Of a stretch of DNA of 64,000 nucleotides, positions 28,831 to 38,934 are shown piece after piece. The stretch covers positions 10,001 through 74,000 of the forward strand of contig CAJNDS010000620.1 of assembly GCA_905221605.1 (NCBI GenBank). Direction: 5' to 3'. The first letter of the stretch is position 1. Each line of letters starts with the position of its first letter. The translations under genes were made by a program, and so were the position numbers. This stretch comes from Symbiodinium natans. Taxonomy: Eukaryota; Sar; Dinophyceae; Suessiales; Symbiodiniaceae. The notes below the pieces were generated by a model, which was not told the origin of the DNA, made no database searches, and saw nothing but the letters and a program-made list of their open reading frames with translations.

Positions 28831-29029
28831 AAATTGACAGAAATGACGGACATGACAGAAATGACAAATGACATTTCTTGAAACAAAAGTCCACACGTGC
28901 TCTGCTGCACATCAAGAGTGAGCTCAAATGACAGAAATGACGGAAATGACGGAAATGACGGAAATGACGGCTGTCATTTTTTCGGCGGCAGGTTCAAGTC
29001 CAACTGGAGAGGAAAGTTTGTATCACTTG

Positions 29030-29560
29030 GCTTCACTGCCCTTCCAAACCCCTCTTAGAGACCCTTTAATGCTCTTCACTGCCCTCCCAAACCCCTCTTA
29101 GAGACCTTCACTGCTCCTCACTGCCATTCTAAACCGCCCAGGACCCCCAAAAGCCCTTCACTGCTCCTCACTGCCCTCCTAAAAGGACCCTTACAACCTT
29201 CCAGGGACTTTTAGAGGTATCTTTACTGCCCTCCTAAACCCCCAAGAGGCCTTCATTGTAATTCTTTTGGCGGGCCCCTTTGAGGGCCTTCACTGCCGAC
29301 CACTGCCCTCCAGGGACCCTCACTGCCCTTCTAAACTCTCCCACTCTTAGATCCTAAACCCTAGCAGGGACCCTTACAGGCCCCTCACTGCCCTCCTCAA
29401 CCTTCCCACCAGGCACTTCGCACCTCTCACTCCTGAACCCCCCACCAGGGACCCTTAGAGGCCCCTCACTGCCCTTCACTGCATCTCAGCCAGAGACCCT
29501 CAAAAGGCCCTTCACTGTCCTCAAGCCAGCCGCTCTTAAAGCCCTTCACTGCCCTAGCCC
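29030..29560. repeat. CACTGCCCT...GACCCTTAGAGGCCC dispersed repeat
   Basis: Irregular 35-45 bp units combining CACTGCCCTCCTAAACCCC and AGGGACCCTTAGAGGCCCTT. Related blocks lie at 30415-30575, 34860-35140, 39770-40080 and 47150-47246. Confidence 0.8.
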
Positions 29561-30414
29561 GCTCTAACTATCTTGTAATTGACTCAACCGTTGATGAGAA
29601 AGAGAGCCCTCCGTTTTTTCCGGAAAACAAAGCCAAGTGTCAATTATGTCAATTTTGTCAAATCTTGCATTTTTAGATAAGGTGTCACAAGTGAGGGTGC
29701 GGTGAGAGAGTGAAGTTCCAAGAGGTTAACTCCTAGAGACAAAGGTACACCCAAAAGATATTAAATCCTGTGTCATATGTTATCTCTAGCCTCAGTATTA
29801 TCCTGGTATTTCTTATGGTTACCTTTTCATTCTCAAGTCTCAACAAACCCTGGAATCCTTTCCCTTTACCTGGCCTGGGCCCCACGGACACCTCCCGCCC
29901 CACTCTTCCCCTCATCCATCCTCTTCTAATGATTGTACCTCCCAACCGTTCACCCATGACTTTTGGGACTTGACAACTCTGATGTGAAATGTCGTGTCAG
30001 CTTTGTCAATTTTGCGAAATCCTGCATTTTAAGGCCTAGAGCCTCTAAATCCGCATTTTGGGACTTGACAACTCTGATATGAAATGTCAATTTTGTCAAA
30101 TAAGGTAGTCGGGATACGCCGCGCCATCCACTGGACATCGAGCCTGCCCCCTGGACAGAACCGACGCTTGACTGCCATGAGGCCGCTTCCCCGTTTTTTC
30201 CCGGAGAACAAAACCAAGTGTCAAAAACGTAAAAACGTCAAAAGTGTCAAGATGACGCTTGCCTGAGCTCTCGCACTTCGCCGTTTTTGTCATTCTTGTC
30301 ATTCCTGTCATTCCTGTCATTTTTCGGTTCGCGCCCTTGCACGTCAATTGTGAGTTCTTGTATTTGCAGCGCTGGCTGATCAGAAATCAAAACCGGGAAA
30401 TGGCGGAAATGACG
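29561..30414. repeat. Further TGTCAATTTTGTCAA and GTCATTCCTGTCATT motif clusters
   Basis: GTCAATTATGTCAATTTTGT at about 29637, GTCAGCTTTGTCAATTTTGC at about 29996 and a CTTGTCATTCCTGTCATTCC run at about 30295, with unremarkable spacer DNA between. No gene seen. Confidence 0.6.
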
Positions 30415-30575
30415 ACCCTTAGAGGCCCTTCACTGCCCTTGGCCAGCCGCCCAAAGACCCTTCGAGGCCCTTCACTGCCCTTTACTGCCCTTAGCCGCCC
30501 AAAGACCCTTAGAGGCCCATCACTGCCCTTAGCCAGCCGCCGTTGAAGGCCCGTCACTGCCCAGGGACCCTCAGA
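30415..30575. repeat. CACTGCCCTTAGCCAGCCGCC repeats
   Basis: Four units of CCCTTAGAGGCCCTTCACTG type with AGCCGCCCAAAG spacers. The same CACTGCCCTTAGCCAG is the flank into which the copia element inserted at 47246. Confidence 0.75.
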
Positions 30576-30589
30576 GGCCAAAAGCGTCA

Positions 30590-31190
30590 AAAGCGTCAAA
30601 AAGCGTCGAACGCTGCGTTTTAGAAGGCCCACAACCGGCGATGCAACCAAATTGACGGATTTGACGGATTTGACGGAATTGACGGGGGGCAACGGAATTG
30701 ACGGGGGGCGACGGGCCAACGCGGGTGACGGAATGACGGAATTGACGGGGGGCGACGGGCCAACGCGGGTGACGGATTTGACGGAATTGACGGAATTGAC
30801 GGGGGGCGACGGGCCAAACGCGGGTGACGGATTTGACGGAATGACGGAATTGACGGAATTGACGGGCGACGGGCCAAACGTGATGGAATTGACGGAATTG
30901 ACGGAATTGACGGGGGGCGACGGAATTGACGGGGGGCGACGGGCCAACGCGGGTGACGGAATGACGGAATTGACGGGGGGCGACGGGCCAACGCGGGTGA
31001 CGGATTTGACGGAATTGACGGAATTGACGGGGGGCGACGGGCCAAACGTGATGGAATTGACGGAATTGACGGAATTGACGGGGGGCGACGGGCCAACGCG
31101 GGTGACGGAATTGACGGTTTTGACGTGGTTCTCCCTGGGGCCGGCCAAAATCGAGCCGAGGATCCCACTATTGGCGAAATGACAGAAATG
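30590..31190. repeat. GACGGAATTGACGG / GGGGCGACGGGCCAACGCGG tandem repeat
   Basis: Dozens of 9-bp GACGGAATT units punctuated by GGGGGGCGACGGGCCAACGC blocks, between AAAAGCGTCGAACGCTGCG on the left and GGGGCCGGCCAAAATCGAG on the right. A shorter copy in reverse orientation with the same flanks is at 46730-47105. Long ORFs on both strands are artefacts. Confidence 0.85.
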
Positions 31191-31297
31191 ACGGAAATGA
31201 CGGAAATGACGGCTGTCATTTTGCTGGCATAGCGAAATGACGGAAATGACGAAATGACGGAAATGATGTCTGCATCATTTTGAGCTTGGCTTAAGTG

Positions 31298-31943
31298 TCA
31301 ATGTGGCAGTGGAAATCCCAATGATGTCAATTTCTGTCGGTGTTGGAGTGTGCATCGCTTGAAGGCTTGCGGTGTGTACGCTGCAAGCGCCCACATGTTC
31401 CCTTCATGTGGCTCAACCTGATGAAAACGTCTTGCGTCGAATGATACGGGCGTGTTGTACATGTCGACCCACATTCCACTGAGTTCACGAAATCCATTTT
31501 TCGTTGCGAGATGAGCCTTTGATGTGCCTCGCTCATCTTCCACCCAGACCCGCCCGCCACTGAAACTACCCACGGCGATGGCGTGGTTCATGAGGCCGGG
31601 CATATTGAGTATGTCCCGATGCAAGCCCACGTTTGGATTGTAAAGAATTGCGATTGAAGTCCACGAGCCATTTGGAAAGTGATTCTTCAAGAAATGATTG
31701 ACGGCTATGCATGCCTCATGTGCTTCGGAGGCTTTGGAGAGTGCCGATGATCCCTCCGTGACCGAAGAGGCCGAGCGTGCAATATTTTTCGTAAGCAGCT
31801 GGGCCAATGGCTCGTGTGCGTCCACCATGCTTCCATTGTAAAGACCATGTGTCAAGTAAGTGCACAAGATGGCTTTCGGAGGGTTCTTCCAAGAGTGCCT
31901 TGCAAGCGCAATCAGTTTCGAAAGACATTTCCTTTTTGATCAC
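31298..31943 (-). CDS. 2OG-Fe(II) dioxygenase-like protein next to an integrase
   Basis: From ATG 31867 the 189-residue protein has a jelly-roll pattern: SIAILYNPNVGLHRDILN (Fe-ligand candidates H83 and D85), HAIAVGSFSGGRVWVED, GMWVDMYNTPVSFDARRFHQ (H149) and VEPHEGNMWALAAYTP. HxD...H with GG.VW strands is the layout of the 2-oxoglutarate/Fe(II) dioxygenase superfamily, which includes AlkB and TET/JBP. A frame from 31943 overlaps and probably holds the N-terminus before a frameshift near 31860. It directly follows the integrase on the same strand. Substrate unknown; dinoflagellate DNA contains 5-hydroxymethyluracil, so DNA-base oxidation is an attractive but unproven idea. The usual Arg after the second His is not obvious. 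Confidence 0.55.
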
Positions 31944-31950
31944 AATGCAG

Positions 31951-32956
31951 TTAAGGCGGCGCGATGGGTCCTGGGTTGAAGTCTCGGAGTTGTCGAATCG
32001 CTTGCGGCTCAGGCGCTGTTCTGGCCACTGGCTCGCTGCTGCCCCTGGGAACAGGCAGCGCGTGTTTCAAAAGCGTTTCTGATCCGTCCGTTCCCCTCAC
32101 TGCCATGGAGTCGAAGTTGGCCAGCTCCTTGACTGGCTCATATTGGGGCTGGAAGCTTCTTCGAGTGTTCGTGGGCGCCCGAAAGGCCCCCATGGCCGCT
32201 AGCCTCTGTTGCCTGCCCTCTGTGAGCTGCTTATTGTGCTGGAATTTCACTGCGTTATCCTGCAGCACCCTGAATTACGTGGCAGGCTGCTGTTCGACAT
32301 CTTCGGGGGCCGCGTGCACCGCCTCGTGGGGGCGTCGATTGTACGCCAGCGTGGCATCCTCCACATGATCGTCCCACTTACCACCGCGCCGGGCAACGTC
32401 GCCTGCCAAGTCTTTTTTGAGTGTTTGAATCAGCCGATCCACGACTGCTGTGGCGTTTCGATCCTCTGGCCTCTTCGTGCGGTGCACTGCGCTTTCGGGC
32501 AGCGCCTCCTCAAGGGTCTGAAATTCTCGCCCCTCGTCGGTGGTGACCACGTAATTCCCTTCGTTTTGCACAAGCTCTGGAATGATTTCTCGGGCTGCTG
32601 TGGCCACGGCATCCGCACTCTTGCTGGGCAGTGCAGGCTGCCTCTCTCGTAAACACGTCCGTGATAACCAGTCCATATTTGTTCTTCGAAAGTGTGTATT
32701 GGCTAAAGTCAATCAAGTCTGCCTGTAGGCGATCACTCGGTCCTTCGGCGGCGGATTTTCCCAGACTCCTGGGTTTCGGAGCCAGCACTTGCCTGACCAC
32801 ATCCTGCTGCAAGGCTGCCCGGGCTCTGTCGAATGTCAAATCCACATTCCCCGGAAATTCGCGTCTGGCAAGCTGGTGCAGTTTGCGGGCATCTCGCACC
32901 CCGAAGTCTGCTGCAAGTCGGCGCAGCAATTCCATCGCCGCCTCATGTCGCTCCAT
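31951..32956 (-). pseudogene. Integrase (rve/DDE type), one frameshift and one nonsense codon
   Basis: From ATG 32956 an N-terminal helical region precedes KSAAEGPSDRLQADLIDFSQ and YGLVITDVFTREA, the first catalytic Asp strand. After a frameshift near 32640 the second frame supplies YVVTTDEGREFQTLEEALP (second Asp), then ATAVVDRLIQTLKKDL, where the third acidic residue is Asp rather than the usual Glu, and AYNRRPHEAVHAAPEDVEQQ. A TAA at 32275-32277 interrupts the frame, which continues in phase as FRVLQDNAVKFQHNK with a C-terminal tail to 31951. The YNxxPHxxxxxxPxxV ending is typical of Ty3/gypsy and Polinton/Maverick integrases. The neighbours (fibre, dioxygenase) suggest a virus-like element. 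Confidence 0.8.
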
Positions 32957-33005
32957 TTATCCTGCAGCCTCCAGTGCTTCCACCCATGCCGCGAAACAGC
33001 CTCCG

Positions 33006-34735
33006 TTAATCATCTGCTTCCAAAGCTGCAATGCGTTGTTCGAGTAGCTTGCAGACTCCCCATAGAACGCACGTCAGCCGAGAGTAGTCTAGGCCGTAAA
33101 GCCCGTTTTCTTGCACGCTGGCAAGCTTCGGCCCCAGCACACCGGAGGCAAGGATCTCCTGGGCTATGAAGCCAACGCGGTCCTCGGGCTGTGGCGTGTC
33201 GGTACGAGTGTAGCTTTGCACTTCCACGGCGTCGAAAACAGCTTTCAGCTCCGCCAGCGGCATGGGCTGCTGATATGCTTTGATGCTGGTGTCTGAATTG
33301 TTCTGCAGGCCGTAGTTAGCCACCAGCAGACCATTGGTCTGCACGACAACGGGTGCCTGGAAGGCTCCAGTTTGGTTTTGCAGGCTGATGGTCTGGCTCG
33401 TGGCCTGAAGCTGCACCTCGCTTCCGCTTTCCAGAGCCCTCAGGCTGCCGTTAGACCCCGACCCGTGCTGTACTCGGAGCGCTGCTTCCCCGGCGGTTGC
33501 GTCTTCGTTGAGGACCTTGAATTCCACGTCACCCACCGCGTTTGCCGCACCTGCGCAAGGGTACAGACCTGCTCTATGCCAGTGGTGCCGCCGACGAAGG
33601 TGAGCCAGGCGGGCGAAGACACCAATCCGGGATCCGCTTGCATGGTGGATGCAGTGAAAACGGTGCCGTCCAGGTACATGCCTGTGGTGCCGCCGCGGAT
33701 CGTCAGAAAAGTGTCCGAGGGTCTGGCCTGCACCGTTGGAGCCCGAAGCTCTGTGTCGAGTTCAATGCTGGCTCCGGTCATCGTTCCCTGTATATCAAGT
33801 CGCCGTTCACCACGGTTCCGCTGGACCCGCCGGTGATGGACAATTGTGTGTCCTGAGCCCGCGTGGAGATGGCGTTCGTGATCAGGCCAGTGGCATTGCC
33901 GACAACGTCGTCAATGTAGAGCTGGTCGTCCACGCGCAGCCGGGTCGCCACCGTGTGCACTTCAGCACTGGCGAAGGTGCACAGACTGTTGTCGCTGGCA
34001 CCCGTGACTCGCACCAAACAGTGCCCGCCTTGAGGTTCAGGAACTGGTCCGTGGGCAACAAAGGCTCCACGGTACCCCCTTGGAAGGAGCCTGCGGCCCA
34101 GGCTTGAGTCCGCAAAAATTCGGCCTTTGCTCAGCACGTTGATGCCATCTTTGATGCTGAACAGGCTCGTGGACAGATCGGCCATGGCGGCCCCGCCGGA
34201 GGCCTCGAACTCGATGCCCAGAGTGCCGCCGCGCAGGGTCAGGTAGTCTGCCCCGTTGGCTCGAACGTCGTTCACCAGCAGCGGGTCCGCTACGGGGGCG
34301 CCTGCCAGAGCGTAGCGAGCATCGCTTTCCGCCTTGCCGTAGCAGTCCACCTCCAGCTCCAAGGTGGCGTTGTTCCCTAGAATGGTTGTGGCGGTCAGAG
34401 GGTAGCGGGGCAGCAGAGCCCGGATCATGCGGGGAGTGAACTGTTCGAGGACGAGCTGGAAGATGCCGTTCGCCTCCAGGTTGCCGTTGACTGGGAAGTA
34501 CCTTGAGTCGAGGTTGGTGAAGTCGCTGCTCGACTGGTAGCGCCCATCGCTCTCGGCCTTGTCGTAACAGTCCACGTTCAGCTCCCAGGTGGAGAATCGC
34601 TGCGCCTGTCATGGGGTAGCGGGGCAACAGAGCCCGGACCATTCTCGGCGTGAACTGTTCGAGGACGAGCTGGAAGATCCCGTTCGCCTCCAGATTGCCG
34701 TTGATTGGAAAGTACCTCGCGTCGCCTTCCGCTTG
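33006..34735 (-). pseudogene. Tail-fibre-like protein with C-terminal S74 intramolecular chaperone, frameshifted
   Basis: Three minus-strand frames together encode a phage-fibre-like protein. N-terminal repeats contain KAESDARY and RYFPVNGNLEANG, as in phage fibres; a 213-bp unit occurs twice (about 34614-34717 and 34401-34504). The middle has trimeric-fibre-like strands (ADYLTLRGGTLGIEFEASGG, DTQLSITGGSSGTVVNG). The last frame (33536-33006) ends in a peptidase S74 chaperone: NSDTSIKAYQQPM with the Ser-Asp...Lys signature, then RVGFIAQEI and YSRLTCVLWGVCKLLEQRIA. S74 domains trimerise the fibre and cleave themselves off. Frameshifts lie near 34590, 33780 and 33540; the 5' end is cut by a TGACGGAAA array at 34735. 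The fold call is good; the viral source is inferred. Confidence 0.7.
34400..34717. repeat. 213-bp tandem duplication inside the fibre gene
   Basis: GTAGCGGGGCARCAGAGCCC begins at about 34402 and at about 34615, with about 90% identity over about 100 bp, corresponding to a 71-residue protein repeat. Confidence 0.75.
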
Positions 34736-35140
34736 ATGACGGAAATGACGGCTATTATTTTTTCTGCGGCGGAGGACAAGAATGGCAAAAATGATGACGT
34801 GCTGGCGGCAACTGTGGGCGAGCCCTTGGCGAAATGACGGAAAGACGGAAATGACGGAAATGACGGAAATGACGGCCTTAGAGGCCCTCCACTGCCGTCC
34901 TAAACCCCGCCCTGCCTTCCTAAACCCCCCAGCAACCCTTAGAAGCTCCAAAAACTGCCAGGGACCACTCAGAGGCCCTCCACTGAACCCGCTAAACCCC
35001 TCCTGCAGCAACTCTTAGACGCCCCAAAAACTGCCAGCCTTAGAGGCCTTCCACTGCCCTGCACTGCCCTCCTAAACCCCCTAGCAACCCTTGAGGCCCT
35101 CTACTGCCTAAGAGGTCCTCCACTGCCCTCCTAAGGATGT
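34736..35140. repeat. TGACGGAAA array followed by CACTGCCCT repeats
   Basis: 9-bp GACGGAAAT copies at 34735-34755 and 34833-34880, then 35-45 bp CACTGCCCTCCTAAACCCC units to 35140. Confidence 0.8.
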
Positions 35141-35224
35141 AACACATGTGTCACACCCTTGCTACTTCCACGGTAAGCCGTGCCGACCTTGCACGAGCAT
35201 GCTTCAAGAAATTCCTCGAGAGAA

Positions 35225-35745
35225 AAATGAGCTTGTCATTTCTGTCATTTTTGTCATTCCTGTCATGTGTTCCAGAATACAGGGGTTGTCGATTCAGAAC
35301 CCCCATAAACCTGCAAAATTGACGGTTCAAAAACCGGGAAATGACGTGACGGAGATGAAGTGACGGAAATGACGGAAATGACGGGATTTGCCGATAGACC
35401 GAACCAACTTTCGACAGCAGAGAGACTCATTTGACAGTCAGCAGGGCACAGACAGGGTTTCATCAAGCAAACCACGTCAATTTTGTCAATTTTGTCAAGT
35501 CGTGCATTTTGGAAGGCCCACCGCTCTTGTGGGCGCATTTCAGCGTTTTGACAATTTTTCAAAAGAATATCAATTGCGTCTAGATCCCTTCGACGTACAG
35601 GCTCACCTGTCAATGCAGAACAGGCGGACCCACAAATTTCTCAGAAATTCTGACGTCAACTGTGTCAATTTTGTCAATAGTGTCAAATCTATCTTGTCTT
35701 GGAAGACTTGCAGCCAGAATTGACAGACTTGACGGAATTGACGGC
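35225..35745. repeat. Composite 9-bp-motif repeat element, copy 1
   Basis: Order: CTTGTCATTTCTGTCATTTT run, spacer, GGAAATGACGG run (35340-35385), GTCAGCAGGGCA..ACAG.., CGTCAATTTTGTCAATTTTG, GCCCACCGCTCTTGTGGGCG hairpin, TTCGACGTACAGRCTCACCT, GTGTCAATTTTGTCAATAGT, GGAAGACTTGCAGCCA. The copy at 40480-41045 has the same order. No ORF. Confidence 0.85.
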
Positions 35746-36002
35746 TCATGGATCCCGGAGCCGTGGCCCGGTGTGGCCTGGCACGGCGGTTTGATTCCGA
35801 CGCGGACGCCTTTGACGAGCAAGAGCGCGAGCAGAATTGACGAAATTGACACATTTCCTCTAGATCCGGAATGCAAAACTGCAAGGCTGCCTTCGAGTCA
35901 CCAGTTGGGATAAGTCCCACATGAGTCCATGTGTCGCGCCAATTTGCACAAAAAAATGAGCTTGTCATTTTTGTCATTTCTGTCATTTCAGTCATGCATT
36001 CT
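35746..36002. other. Spacer with scattered GTCATTT motifs
   Basis: No gene seen. A short CTTGTCATTTTTGTCATTTC run lies at about 35957-35995. Confidence 0.5.
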
Positions 36003-36640
36003 GTTTGGATTTACAATTGATTGTCAAGAGGGTGTTGGACTGGTACGGGCACGCGCTGGACAGAAAAAATCAGCTTGTCATTTCTGTCATATCTGTCATT
36101 CTTGTCATTCTTGTCATTCTTGTCATGTCATTTGAATTCTGTTTGGACTTGCAATTGATTATCAAGAGGGCGTGGCCTGGGACGGGCATGCACCGGAAAT
36201 TATCTGCAGAAAAAATTCAGCTTGTCATTTCTGTCATTCTTGTCATTCTTGTCATGCCATTTGAATTCTGTTTGGACTTGCAATTGGTTATCAAGAGGAC
36301 GTGGCCTGGGACGGGCATGCACCGGAAATTATCTACAGATATTTCTGTCATTCTTGTCATTTTTGTCATGTCATTTGAATTCTGTTTGGACTTGCAATTG
36401 ATTATCAAGAGGGCGTGGCCTGGGACGGGCATGCACCGGAAATTATCTGCAGAAAAAGTTCAGCTTGTCATTTCTGTCATTCTTGTCATTCTTGTCATGT
36501 CATTTGAATTCTGTTTGGACTTGCAATTGATTGTCAAAGGGCGTGGCCTGGGAGGGCGTGGCTAAGAACGGGCATGCACCGGAAATTTTCCACAGAATGA
36601 GCTTGTCATTCCTGGTCAATGACTGAAATGACGGAAATGA
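36003..36640. repeat. 114-138 bp tandem repeat, five copies
   Basis: Units begin GTTTGGACTTGCAATTGATT at 36003, 36141, 36270, 36384 and 36513 (129 bp typical). Each contains GGCGTGGCCTGGGACGGGC, GCACCGGAAATTATCTGCAG and a run of TTGTCATTC 9-mers whose copy number explains length differences. Confidence 0.9.
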
Positions 36641-36726
36641 CGGACATGACGCCGTCATTTTTTTCTGATGGTTTAGCGCATCGCAATTCAGAGAAGTGAC
36701 ACTTGAATACATTTGGCATCAGCTGA

Positions 36727-37251
36727 TCACTGCGACTGCGGAAACGAGCACTGTGTCATCGGGAGGGCATTGCAACTGCAGCGTTTGACACACCGCTTTG
36801 CAGCCTCCGACGTTTGAGTTGGTGACACTGCGCTTTGACTTGTGCAAACAATTTTCCAAGACACCCTGAGAACAAAGAGCATCAAGCATGGCACGGCCAT
36901 CTTGCCAGCTAAACCGCAGACCGAGAGTTTGTGCAAAATCAGCATGCGTGGGTACTCAACTCCATGCTTTGCGAACTGCAAACACCAACCTAGCAATTGG
37001 GCCACTTCGGTCATGCTGTTGGAGGCGCTTGCGTTTTGAAGTGGAGGGCGACCACGATACCTGCAGGGCATTCTCATAAGCCAGTGAGGCGCCTCAAGCC
37101 TGGTTTGGGCTCCTGACTGCCGCGCCCGATCTTGCGTCCCACGGCATGGCGATATTAGGTTTACAATCTTCCGTTTGTGCACCATGACTCCACAAGGCCA
37201 TGAATCCATCAGGAAAACAAGACTGACGAAACACGTGTCAAACACAAACAT
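36727..37251 (-). CDS. Possible ORF, low support
   Basis: A 174-codon frame with unusual Cys/Met/Ser content (SMTEVAQLLGWCLQFAKHGV, CGLAGKMAVPCLMLFVL). Parts look coding but no domain is recognisable and no neighbour supports it. It may be an exon or chance. Confidence 0.2.
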   Translation of the reverse strand: MFVFDTCFVSLVFLMDSWPCGVMVHKRKIVNLISPCRGTQDRARQSGAQTRLEAPHWLMRMPCRYRGRPPLQNASASNSMTEVAQLLGWCLQFAKHGVEYPRMLILHKLSVCGLAGKMAVPCLMLFVLRVSWKIVCTSQSAVSPTQTSEAAKRCVKRCSCNALPMTQCSFPQSQ

Positions 37252-37545
37252 ACACTATAACAGCTCAGTCGAAAATTTGCAAAGGAATCTCAATGTGATC
37301 GAAGCTTCACTTTCAATCGCTTCCGCAAGCACACGGTAATGCCTTTCTGCACAATCCCTTTTCGTTAATCGTTTGGAATCTTCATCGCAATACCAGGTTC
37401 CAGACTGATAGCTGGCTCATTCTGATCCAATGCCAATGTTCTGAACGGCTGTGAATCATCAGCGGACAAGATTCCAATCGATGCCTACTGAATCAAAAAT
37501 ATGCTGTTGGATGCACACTGGATGCTTTAAGCATCGGTGCCACTG

Positions 37546-38742
37546 TCAGTCAAGAACATGGGTGGCAGGCACTCTCGAGAACAGATGTTCCGAACATGGG
37601 TGGCAGGCACTCTCGAGAACAGATGTTCCACGAGGTTTGTGATATGAGCAGAAGAATTTCTTGCATTTGGGACACTGAGTTCGGGGCCCCCCTCCGCACA
37701 ATATGGTCATTGTGGCCTGACAAGCCATCCTGCTAGTATCAACAGCAAACCTTGAATGGCGGGGAGGATTGCCTGTCACGAACTCAAATAATTGAGAATC
37801 ACAGTCAGTTGCCACCCACTGTTCGAGCGCGGAACCGTTGTCGCGGTCTCCGTGGCGGATCTGAAGGTTCTTTTGGCTGTGCCTGGCCGCGATGGTGAAG
37901 TGTTGGACACGGAAATGCTGGCTGGTCGAATTGCCGTCTCTTTCCCATAGCAGGATCTCTTGGCCATCATTCGGGCTGTTGTTCTTGACGGTCAACAACC
38001 TCCCAGTGAGAACGGACTTGATGGCAAAGTGACGGCCGTCTCCAACATCTTCAAATCCGAAGAATTGACTCGGGTCTTGGTGGTCAGATGCCCATTGCCA
38101 TATCTGAGCACCATTCTGATTCTGGTTGGTGCCCGACATGATATCCAGCACCTTTCCGCTGCACTTGGCCTTGATCTGGTACCATTGATTTTCTTCGAAA
38201 GGCAGCCTGGGCGGAGGTCTACCATCCACCATTACTTGTGCCTCGAATTGTGATGTTTCCCCAGTCTCTCCATCCAAGTTACCACTCCAAAAATCAAGTG
38301 GTACAGGGCATGTGTAGCACATACAAGCATAGGGGAGGCCGCCTGTTCCCTTCACTGTGGTCCCCTTGATGTGTGCAATCCCTGCGGGGACACCATCAAA
38401 AAACACTTGCACCTTGCTGCCATTTTCGAAGTGGAACTTTTTTGTCACCACAGATGTGAACTTAAGTTCCACTGGCACCTCTGTACTACCTGACATTGCC
38501 CGGCCAAAGCGCCTCCGGCTTCCGCTCACTTCCATGTTGCGCACAGGGACTGATTGCAGATGCTTGTGCGAATCTTGCTGCTGGGAGGAGTCTGCCGCTG
38601 CAGGTAATGCCCTTGCAAAGGTGACACAACTCGAGAAGTACATCCTGGAGAGCACATTCATCACGCGAGGTGTGTCTTTCGAGGCTATGCACAGCATCAG
38701 TGCGCAATTGCACTTGGTTGTCAGGTACCACCAAGTGGTCAT
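37546..38742 (-). CDS. Ricin-type beta-trefoil lectin protein with C-terminal zinc-binding tail
   Basis: The best-supported part runs from Met84 (MSGSTEVPVELKF) to the stop. After about 100 residues of unassigned beta-rich sequence, residues 187-322 form a ricin-B-type trefoil: QWYQIKAKCSGKVLDIMSG, AQIWQWASDHQDPSQFFGF, SVLTGRLLTVKNN, EILLWERDG, and ALEQWV...SQLFEF, the repeated Q/LxW cores. Then CPKCKKFFCSYHKPR at residues 357-371, resembling the CxxC..FCxxH end of AN1-type fingers. The last 20 residues come from a 38-bp duplication (37554-37629) read in two frames. Residues 1-83 overlap a better-looking frame at 38486-38899, so the true N-terminus probably comes from another exon. Likely binds carbohydrate; location uncertain (no signal peptide seen). 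Confidence 0.65.
   Translation of the reverse strand: MTTWWYLTTKCNCALMLCIASKDTPRVMNVLSRMYFSSCVTFARALPAAADSSQQQDSHKHLQSVPVRNMEVSGSRRRFGRAMSGSTEVPVELKFTSVVTKKFHFENGSKVQVFFDGVPAGIAHIKGTTVKGTGGLPYACMCYTCPVPLDFWSGNLDGETGETSQFEAQVMVDGRPPPRLPFEENQWYQIKAKCSGKVLDIMSGTNQNQNGAQIWQWASDHQDPSQFFGFEDVGDGRHFAIKSVLTGRLLTVKNNSPNDGQEILLWERDGNSTSQHFRVQHFTIAARHSQKNLQIRHGDRDNGSALEQWVATDCDSQLFEFVTGNPPRHSRFAVDTSRMACQATMTILCGGGPRTQCPKCKKFFCSYHKPRGTSVLESACHPCSEHLFSRVPATHVLD
37554..37629. repeat. 38-bp tandem duplication at the end of the lectin ORF
   Basis: GAACATGGGTGGCAGGCACT...GATGTTCC is repeated exactly at 37554-37591 and 37592-37629. As 38 is not a multiple of three, the second copy is read in another frame. 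Confidence 0.9.
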
Positions 38743-38899
38743 AAAACTCTTGCCATTCGTTCTCGGCTAGCACCTGGAAACTTTTCCAAAAGGAACACCA
38801 TGACTGTGCTCGCGGTGGCAGGGAGGCCTTGGCTCGGGCCAGCAGTTGTATCTGCATCACAAATGCCACGCTGCTGCTGTTGCACTGTCCAAAATACAT
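38600..38899 (-). CDS. Probable upstream exon of the lectin gene
   Basis: The frame from 38899 reads LARAKASLPPRAQSWCSFWK then FQVLAENEWQEFYDHLVV and ALQDVLLELCHLCKG, clearly more protein-like than the lectin frame over the same bases. It lies 35 bp after the stop of the ORF at 38935-39405 and upstream of Met84 of the lectin. A splice or frame change near 38600 is needed to join it. No domain recognised. Confidence 0.4.
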
Positions 38900-38934
38900 G
38901 AATGCATAAAGGTATGCATCCTTTACCTGACCCC

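Noticed and set aside
30387-31219. ORFs of 176-253 codons (Pro/Ser/Val/Asn repeats) on both strands
   Set aside because: They are read-outs of the GACGGAATT repeat, with no recognisable domain.
36727-37251. A confident gene call for the 174-codon ORF
   Set aside because: Composition is odd and no motif is visible; kept only at low confidence.
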